Below, one piece after another: positions 24,060 through 29,774 of a stretch of 35,389 nt of DNA; the first letter of the stretch is position 1; each line of letters opens with the position of its first letter. Below the pieces are notes generated by a model. That model searched no databases. It was not told the origin of the DNA and was given only the letters and a program-made list of their open reading frames with translations. The translations under genes were made by a program, and so were the position numbers. Source of the DNA: Burkholderiaceae bacterium (lineage in GTDB: Bacteria > Pseudomonadota > Gammaproteobacteria > Burkholderiales > Burkholderiaceae_C); contig CAJYPV010000001.1 in assembly GCA_913776825.1 (NCBI GenBank), positions 1 through 35,389 of the forward strand. The letters run 5' to 3'.

Positions 24060-24395
24060 TCAGGTCGATGCGTCAGTCAGGTCGTGCTCATTGAAAACGA
24101 GTCCGCTGCAGCGTTCAACGTGCCGGGCGAGTTCACCAGCCTGGTCCCGATCGCGGCACACCAACCCGAACATGGTCACATGCAGCGCCGCTGGCGGGTA
24201 AGGCCATTCGCTCAGACCCCAGACCTGCAACCGCTGCTCTTCGAAGAGCTCTACAAACTGCTGGAGCCACTCCTCAGGCCATGGGAACGGCAAGCCATCC
24301 TCGGGCATCGCTTGCAGATGAAGGACACCGCTGAACCAGCCGTACGGCTCGGTTGGTGAGCTAAAGATCGGGAGGTCAACGTGGATGGCAACCAT
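24060..24395 (-). CDS. Passenger gene of IS66-C, unknown function
   Basis: 111 residues, on the strand opposite to the transposase genes, with its stop 5 bases from the TnpC stop and its start about 70 bases inside the right inverted repeat, so it lies wholly within the element. It reads MVAIHVDLPIFSSPTEPYGW, FPWPEEWLQQFVELFEEQRL and ALHVTMFGLVCRDRDQAGEL. It is soluble, acidic and rich in Trp and Pro; no family is recognised. Composition resembles small immunity-type proteins, but this is only an impression. Standard IS66 elements have just TnpA-C. Confidence 0.6.
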   Translation of the reverse strand: MVAIHVDLPIFSSPTEPYGWFSGVLHLQAMPEDGLPFPWPEEWLQQFVELFEEQRLQVWGLSEWPYPPAALHVTMFGLVCRDRDQAGELARHVERCSGLVFNEHDLTDAST

Positions 24396-24466
24396 AACGA
24401 TTCCATCCTACATACCCAGCGCGGCCCCGGACCTTGAATGGCAAGGTGGTGCCGCTGGACGCTCAC

Positions 24467-24474
24467 TGTGCAGC
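24467..24474. repeat. 8-bp target site duplication of IS66-C, right copy
   Basis: TGTGCAGC, identical to 21458-21465, directly follows the right inverted repeat of IS66-C. Confidence 0.9.
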
Positions 24475-24627
24475 CGCTTGGCCAGAGTCTCGTGCTGAGC
24501 CATCTCCGAGCCTTGATCGTAGGTGAGCGTCTTGCGCAGGCTGGCCGGAATGCGACGCAGCCGCTTGGTGAAGCCTTCGAGCACTGACGTGGAGCCGAAT
24601 CCATCAAGCTTGACGAGCATGACGTAG
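24475..24627 (-). pseudogene. IS30-family transposase, central part
   Basis: The minus strand reads YVMLVKLDGFGSTSVLEGFT, KRLRRIPASLRKTLTYDQGS and EMAQHETLAKRLH, the middle of an IS30 transposase, with the second catalytic Asp in TYDQGSEM. It continues after the IS66-C insertion at 21213-21465. The N-terminal part, including the HTH and the first catalytic Asp, is gone; it is replaced at 24628 by what looks like the end of an IS3-type element. Confidence 0.8.
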
Positions 24628-24640
24628 TGAACCGCCCCGG
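24628..24640 (+). repeat. Solo IS3-type terminal repeat remnant
   Basis: TGAACCGCCCCGG differs by one base from the IS3-family end at the left edge of the window (TGAAGCGCCCCGG). It begins exactly where IS30 similarity stops, and about 22 further bases lead to the IS5 element. This suggests that an IS3-family copy once sat here and was mostly deleted. Confidence 0.4.
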
Positions 24641-24665
24641 CATTCGCGCAGGCCCGTTGGTTTAA

Positions 24666-25532
24666 GAGCGGCTAACAAAACCATGTCATCGCCGACAAGG
24701 CGAGCTGCGTTGGGCGATGCATGACGAGAAAACGAGAGGTCAGCGCGAAGCTGTGGAAGACGCTCGAACCATTGCTGCCGCAGTCCAAGCCACCGAGCAA
24801 AGGCGGGCGTCCGCGGCTGGATGATGAGTTGGCCCTCAACGGCATCCTGTTCGTCCTGTGCGCCGGCATTGCCTGGGAGGACCTGCCCCAAGAGTTGGGC
24901 TTCGGCAGCGGTATGACTTGCTGGCGCCGCCTGCGCGACTGGCAAGCCTGCGGCGTATGGCACCGCCTGCATCTGGTGCTGCTGGCCCAGCTTCGTAGCG
25001 CAGGCCAACTCGACCTGAGCCGAGTCAGCGTGGATGGGTCTGCGGTACCCAGCCCCCGGGGGGCTCGTACACAGGCCCCAACCCGACGGACCGAGGCAAG
25101 CTCGGCAGCAAGCGCCACATCGTCACCGACAGGCAAGGCATCCCGCTGATGTTCTGCGTCACCGGGGCCAACCGGCATGAGTCGGTGGTCTTCGAGCAGT
25201 TGGTCGACGCACTACCGGCGATTACCTGTGTGCGTGGCAGACCTCTGCGCTGGCCTGACAAACTGCACGCAGACAAAGGCTACGACTACGCGAGATGCCA
25301 CCAGCACCTCAAGCGGCGTGGCATCAAAGACAGAATCGCCCGACGGGGCATCGAGCGCAACGACCGGCTGGGCAAGCATCGCTGGGTGGTCGAGCGAACC
25401 CATGCCTGGCTCGCTGCCTTCGGCAAGCTGCGCATACGCTTCGAACGTCACGTCGAAACCCATCTCGCGCTCCTGTCGCTGGCTTGCTGCGTCAGCTGTC
25501 AGCGAACCTTGGCAAGGTTTAGTTAGCCGCTT
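24666..25532 (+). mobile_element. IS5-family element (IS427-like), about 867 bp
   Basis: The left end GAGCGGCTAACAAAACC (24666 on) and the right end read inward from 25532 (AAGCGGCTAACTAAACC) are inverted repeats. TTAA is found on both sides (24662-24665 and 25533-25536), a likely target duplication. The size and a split transposase frame fit the IS427 group of IS5. Confidence 0.75.
24721..25526 (+). CDS. IS5-family transposase in two frames (-1 frameshift)
   Basis: The first frame starts MTRKREVSAKLWKTLEPLLP and carries KGGRPRLDDELALNGILFVL, DLPQELGFGSGMTCWRRLRD and the first catalytic Asp in VSVDGSAVPS. Around 25055-25061 the run CCCCCGGGGGG allows a -1 shift (CGG GGG to GGC TCG), giving PRGGSYTGPNPTDRGKLGSK and then HIVTDRQGIPLMFCVTGAN, LHADKGYDY and WVVERTHAWL with the remaining acidic residues. 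Homologues read SxxAKRGG-x-TGPNP at this place in one chain, so the shift restores the protein. Frameshifting of this kind is usual in IS427 elements, so I regard the gene as functional. Confidence 0.82.
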
Positions 25533-25724
25533 TTAATCCCCCAAAGGCAAGTGGGCATTGGCGCTCGCCCACCTAGTAAGTGAGTGACCTGCGCCACTTT
25601 GCTGCCAGCGCATCGGTACACGCCGCGGCCGCACGCGTGTCACATTCTGATACGCGGCTTCCTCTAGTCCAAACCTTCTTCTTTTGAAACGTGTCGGGCA
25701 GAATCCGCCAACATAAAAATGCAC

Positions 25725-25734
25725 GGGGGGGGGG
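25725..25734 (+). repeat. Run of ten G at the start of the type I secretion operon
   Basis: Ten consecutive G lie between two in-frame ATG codons (25719 and 25740) of the HlyB-like gene, directly in the place of its ribosome binding site. Homopolymer G runs of this length slip easily during replication. The 186 bases between the IS5 element and this point hold no gene that I can support and no clear promoter. Confidence 0.8.
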
Positions 25735-25739
25735 TTGAG

Positions 25740-27992
25740 ATGTCGAGCCGGGCAATACCTGGGGCGCCGCCGCGTCCTGAGCCGGTGGAAGTGTCCGGGG
25801 ACAAGTTGCATCTGTCGTCGCATCAACCTGGCGAAGATTCGCCCATTCCGCTTCCTTCCAGCGGGCTGCAGGCCTTGTGTTTGGTGGCGCGCCTGCATCA
25901 TGTAGCTTCTGACCCCGCTCAGATAACCCACCAGTTAGGTTGGCGTCCTGGCCACGATCCTGACACCACCGAACTGCTGCTGGCCGCGCAGCACCTGGGC
26001 CTGAAGGCGCGCCGCAGTCTGAGCACCCCCGATCGGTTGAGCCTTGCGCCGCTGCCGGCGCTTGCTTTGTTGGACGATGGCGCCGGCGGCTGCCATGTCG
26101 TTGTGCTTGCGCAATGCGACGGCAAGCGAGTGCTGTACCAGGCCATGAACACCGACGTACCCGGAGGGCGTCCGGTAATAGAGCCGCTTGAGATCTTCGC
26201 CGCCCGATGGAACGGCACGCTCATTCTGATCACGAGCCGCGCATCGCTGGCTGGCGCGTTGGCCCAATTCGACTTCAGCTGGTTTGTGCCCAGTCTGGTC
26301 AAGCATCGGCAACTACTCGGAGAAGTGTTGCTGGTGTCTCTCTTCCTACAGTTGTTCGCCCTCGTCAGCCCGCTCTTCTTCCAGGTGGTGATGGACAAGG
26401 TGCTGGTGCACCACGGCGTCTCGACGCTGAACGTGCTGGTGGTCGGCCTGGTGGTCGTCGTGGTGTTCGAGAGCATCCTGTCGGTGCTGCGCACCTATGT
26501 GTTCAGCCACACCACCAGCCGGATCGACGTCGAGCTCGGCGCGCGGCTGTTCCGCCACCTGCTGCAATTGCCGCTGGCCTACTTTCAGGCGCGCCGCGTC
26601 GGCCAGTCGGTCGCGCGGGTGCGCGAGTTGGAGAACATCCGCAGCTTCCTGACCGGCAACGCGCTAACGCTAGTGCTGGACGTTCTGTTCTCGGTCATCT
26701 TCGTCGCGGTCATGCTGCTGTACAGCGTCCCGCTGACGCTGATCGTGCTTGCCAGCCTGCCGCTGTACATCGGCCTGAGCATGCTGCTGGTGCCGCTGCT
26801 GCGCGCTCGACTGAACGAGAAGTTCGCGCGCGGCGCCGAGAATCAGTCGCTGCTGGTCGAAACCATCAGCGGCATCCAAACCGTCAAGGCCAGCGCGCTC
26901 GAGCCGAGCATTGCCAAGCGCTGGGACGACCAGCTCGCCGCCTACGTGTCAGCGAGCTTTCGCACCAGCACTCTCGCGAGCTACGGCCACGAAGGCATCG
27001 GCCTGATCGGCAAGCTGGTCACCGCTGCAACGCTGTGGTACGGCGCCCGACTGGTGATGGACCAGGAGCTGAGCGTCGGCCAGTTCGTCGCATTCAACAT
27101 GTTCGCGCAGCGCGTCGCGCAGCCAATCATGCGGATCGCGCAGCTCTGGACCGATTTCCAGCAAGCCGGCATCTCGGTCGCTCGGCTCGGCGACATCCTC
27201 AACACCCGCACCGAGGTGCCGCCGGCCAACGCCGCGCAGTTGCCACCGCTGAAGGGCCGCATCCAGTTCGACCAGGTCAGCTTCCGCTACCGCGCCGAGG
27301 CGCCGCCGGTACTGCACGCGTTGAGCCTGGAGGTGCGCGCCGGCGAGGTGCTCGGCATCGTCGGGCGCAGCGGCTCCGGCAAGAGCACGCTGACCAAGCT
27401 GGTGCAGCGGCTGTACACCCCCGAGCAGGGACGCGTGCTGGTCGACGGCATCGACATCAGCCTGATCGACGCGGCGCAGCTGCGGCGCCAGATCGGCGTG
27501 GTGCTACAGGACAACCTGCTGTTCAGCCGCAGCGTGCGCGAGAACATCGCCATTACCGACCCTGCGGCGCCGATCGAGCAGGTGATCTGGGCGGCGCAAC
27601 TGGCCGGCGCGCACGAGTTCATCAGCGAGCTGCCGGAGGGCTACGACACCCAGGTCGGCGAGCAAGGCGCGGGGCTGTCGGGCGGCCAGCGCCAGCGCAT
27701 CGCGATCGCACGCGCGCTGTTCAGCAACCCGCGAGTGCTGATCCTTGACGAAGCCACCAGCGCGCTCGACTACGAGAGCGAAGCCATCCTGCAGCGCAAT
27801 ATGGCCGACATCTGCCGCGGCCGCACCGTGATCGTGATCGCGCACCGGCTGAGCAGCGTGCGGCAGGCGCACCGCATCATCGCGATGGACCGCGGCCGCA
27901 TCGTCGAGCAAGGCAGCCACGACGAACTTCTGCAACGTCCGCGCGGGCTGTACGCCGGGCTGTGGGCGATGCAGTCCGGAGGCACGCGATGA
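25740..27992 (+). CDS. hlyB: Type I secretion ABC transporter, HlyB type
   Basis: 750 residues from the ATG at 25740 (MSSRAIPGAPPRPE); an in-frame ATG at 25719 lacks a ribosome site. An N-terminal C39-like domain without the peptidase cysteine motif (GLQALCLVARLHHVASDPAQ) marks it as an RTX exporter that binds rather than cuts its cargo. The membrane domain is strikingly close to E. coli HlyB (LQLFALVSPLFFQVVMDKVL, RTYVFSHTTSRIDVELGARL). The ATPase domain has Walker A GRSGSGKST (K548), signature LSGGQRQR (646 on), Walker B VLILDEATSALD and H-loop IAHRLS. It should export the RTX protein encoded downstream. The stop overlaps the hlyD start (ATGA). Confidence 0.95.
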   Translation: MSSRAIPGAPPRPEPVEVSGDKLHLSSHQPGEDSPIPLPSSGLQALCLVARLHHVASDPAQITHQLGWRPGHDPDTTELLLAAQHLGLKARRSLSTPDRLSLAPLPALALLDDGAGGCHVVVLAQCDGKRVLYQAMNTDVPGGRPVIEPLEIFAARWNGTLILITSRASLAGALAQFDFSWFVPSLVKHRQLLGEVLLVSLFLQLFALVSPLFFQVVMDKVLVHHGVSTLNVLVVGLVVVVVFESILSVLRTYVFSHTTSRIDVELGARLFRHLLQLPLAYFQARRVGQSVARVRELENIRSFLTGNALTLVLDVLFSVIFVAVMLLYSVPLTLIVLASLPLYIGLSMLLVPLLRARLNEKFARGAENQSLLVETISGIQTVKASALEPSIAKRWDDQLAAYVSASFRTSTLASYGHEGIGLIGKLVTAATLWYGARLVMDQELSVGQFVAFNMFAQRVAQPIMRIAQLWTDFQQAGISVARLGDILNTRTEVPPANAAQLPPLKGRIQFDQVSFRYRAEAPPVLHALSLEVRAGEVLGIVGRSGSGKSTLTKLVQRLYTPEQGRVLVDGIDISLIDAAQLRRQIGVVLQDNLLFSRSVRENIAITDPAAPIEQVIWAAQLAGAHEFISELPEGYDTQVGEQGAGLSGGQRQRIAIARALFSNPRVLILDEATSALDYESEAILQRNMADICRGRTVIVIAHRLSSVRQAHRIIAMDRGRIVEQGSHDELLQRPRGLYAGLWAMQSGGTR

Positions 27993-29395
27993 ACCACCCG
28001 GTGCTCGACTTGCTGCGCCACTACCGCGCCGTGTTCCGTGCCGCCTGGGAGCGCCGCGACGAGCTGGCCGGCCCGCGCCGGCTGCACGACGAAGCCGCAT
28101 TCCTGCCTGCCGCGCTGAGCCTGCAGGAGACGCCGCTGCACCCAGCGCCACGCCGCGCCGCGTGGGTGATCTGCACGCTGTTCGCGATCGCGCTCGCGTG
28201 GGCCATCCTCGGCCAGATCGACATCGTCGCGGTGGCGCCCGGGCGCATCGTCGTCAGCGAGCGCACCAAAACGCTGCAACCGCTGGAAACCAGCGTCGTC
28301 AAGCGCGTGCTGGTGAAGGATGGCGACGTGGTGCAGGCCGGTCAGGTGCTGGTGGAGCTGGATGCCACCGCGGCCGCGGCTGACAGCGCCAGCGTGCTGG
28401 AACAGCTGAGCGCGATTCAATCCGAGGAGCGGCGCACCACGGCACTGCTGCAGGCGCTGCAGACAGGCCGAGCGCCTGCACTGCCGGCCGGCGACCTTGG
28501 CACCAGTAGCTCGCGCGACAACGCCCAACTGCACGCCGAATGGGCCGACATCACCGCGCGGCTGAGCCGGCTGCATGCCGAGCAGTCGCGCCGCAAGGCC
28601 GAGCTCGCGACTGTGCGCGAAACCATCGCCAAGCTGGAGGCTACGCTGCCGATCGCGCGCCGCCGCGAAGCCGACTTCAAGAGCCTGACTGCGCAAGGCT
28701 TCATGGGCGCGCACGCCGAGCAGGACCGCACTCGCGAGCGCATCGAGCTGGAGCGCGACCTGGCCACGCAGCAGGCGCGGCTGAGCGAAGCCCAGGCGGC
28801 GCTGATCGAAGGCGACAGCGGCCGCCAGGCCTACCTGGCCGAGACGCAGCGAATGCTGAGCGACCGGCAGGCGCAGGCCGCCTCGAAGCGTGAGCAGCTT
28901 GCGCAGGAGCGCGCCAAGACCGAGCAGCGCGCCCGACTGACGCGACTGGCCGCGCCAGTCGGCGGCACGGTGCAGCAGGTGGCGGTGCATACCGAAGGCG
29001 GCGTCGTCACGCCGGCCCAGGTGCTGATGGTGATCGTGCCGCGCGATGCGCAGGTCACCGCCGAGGTGGTGGTCGATAACAAGGACATCGGCTTCGTCAA
29101 CGCCGGCCAGGTGGCCGCCGTGAAGCTGGAGACCTTTCCGTTCACACGCTACGGCACCGTCGAGGCCACGGTGCGCAGCGTGACCGCCGACGCGGTCAAC
29201 GACGAGAAGAAGGGGGCGATCTTCCCCGCCACGCTGAGCCTGCGCCAGGACGCGATCCAGGTCGACGGCAAGCGCATCCAACTGAGCCCCGGAATGAACG
29301 TCACGGCCGAGATCAAGACCGGCAAGCGCCGCGTCATCGACTACCTGCTGAGCCCGGTCGAGACCGCGCTCAGCGAAAGCCTGGGAGAACGCTGA
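27989..29395 (+). CDS. hlyD: Type I secretion membrane fusion protein, HlyD type
   Basis: 468 residues starting MNHPVLDLLRHYRAVFRAAW. A cytoplasmic tail of about 55 residues precedes one membrane helix (AAWVICTLFAIALAWAILGQ). Then come the lipoyl-like half (VVSERTKTLQPLETSVVKRV and GDVVQAGQVLVELDAT), a long coiled-coil hairpin of about 190 residues rich in Ala, Glu, Arg and Leu, and the second lipoyl and beta-barrel part (APVGGTVQQVAVHTEGGVVT, QVAAVKLETFPFTRYGTVEA). It links the ABC transporter to an outer-membrane TolC, which is not encoded in the window. The next gene starts one base after its stop. Confidence 0.94.
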   Translation: MNHPVLDLLRHYRAVFRAAWERRDELAGPRRLHDEAAFLPAALSLQETPLHPAPRRAAWVICTLFAIALAWAILGQIDIVAVAPGRIVVSERTKTLQPLETSVVKRVLVKDGDVVQAGQVLVELDATAAAADSASVLEQLSAIQSEERRTTALLQALQTGRAPALPAGDLGTSSSRDNAQLHAEWADITARLSRLHAEQSRRKAELATVRETIAKLEATLPIARRREADFKSLTAQGFMGAHAEQDRTRERIELERDLATQQARLSEAQAALIEGDSGRQAYLAETQRMLSDRQAQAASKREQLAQERAKTEQRARLTRLAAPVGGTVQQVAVHTEGGVVTPAQVLMVIVPRDAQVTAEVVVDNKDIGFVNAGQVAAVKLETFPFTRYGTVEATVRSVTADAVNDEKKGAIFPATLSLRQDAIQVDGKRIQLSPGMNVTAEIKTGKRRVIDYLLSPVETALSESLGER

Positions 29396-29396
29396 G

Positions 29397-29774
29397 ATGC
29401 CAATCCACGGAAGCGGCCGCATTGGCCGGGCCTCGCGAGCGGCGTTGCTCGCGCTCGCCGCCGGGGTGCTGATCGCACCGGCGACTGGCTGCGCGCAGAC
29501 CGCATCTGCTGCCCCGGAGACCCGCGCCACGGCAACGCCTCGCGAGGCCCGGCCAATGCGGCTCGATTTCGCCCAGGTCGACCTGCGCGTGCTGTTGAGT
29601 ATCGTCGCCGACGCCGCGGGCAAGAAGCTGCGCCTCGAGCCCGGCATCTGCGGCACGGTCGACGCCCACTATGCCGCCCCCTGGGACCAGGTGCTCACGC
29701 AGATCGCGCAGCGCCACGGCCTCAAGGCTGTTGTCCAGGGCAACGAGATCTACGTCAGCAAGGCCCCCACATGA
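29397..29774 (+). CDS. Secretin N0/STN-domain lipoprotein-like protein
   Basis: 125 residues. An N-terminal signal sequence (SRAALLALAAGVLIAPATGC) ends in a possible lipobox (A-T-G-C), so the mature protein may be anchored by lipid. A spacer of about 25 residues leads to one compact domain: LDFAQVDLRVLLSIVADAAG, KKLRLEPGICGTVDAHYAAP and VLTQIAQRHGLKAVVQGNEI with a final YVSK. This is the N0/STN fold found at the front of secretins (PilQ, GspD) and TonB-dependent transducers, here without any barrel. It is not a usual partner of HlyBD. It could help the exporter find its outer-membrane channel or bind the exported protein. Coupled to the next gene (ATGA). Confidence 0.75.
   Translation: MPIHGSGRIGRASRAALLALAAGVLIAPATGCAQTASAAPETRATATPREARPMRLDFAQVDLRVLLSIVADAAGKKLRLEPGICGTVDAHYAAPWDQVLTQIAQRHGLKAVVQGNEIYVSKAPT

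Larger units (their letters stand above)
21466..24466 (+). mobile_element. IS66-family element C (3001 bp) inserted in IS30, with passenger gene
   Basis: Both ends begin GTGAGCGTCCAG when read inward (21466 rightwards, 24466 leftwards) and stay similar for about 30 bases. The perfect 8-bp duplication TGTGCAGC on both sides proves the borders. Inside are TnpA, TnpB and a nonsense-broken TnpC on the plus strand, followed by an opposite-strand gene (24060-24395) inside the right end. The intact duplication says the insertion is younger than the IS30 it interrupts. Confidence 0.92.

Noticed and set aside
25684..25717. TTGAAA and CATAAA as a promoter for the secretion operon
   Set aside because: Spacing is 22 bases, outside the working range, and the start would fall inside the G run.
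27770..29656. 628-codon minus-strand frame across the end of hlyB and hlyD
   Set aside because: Antisense of strongly conserved secretion genes; rich in Arg, Gln, His and Ala with no domain pattern.
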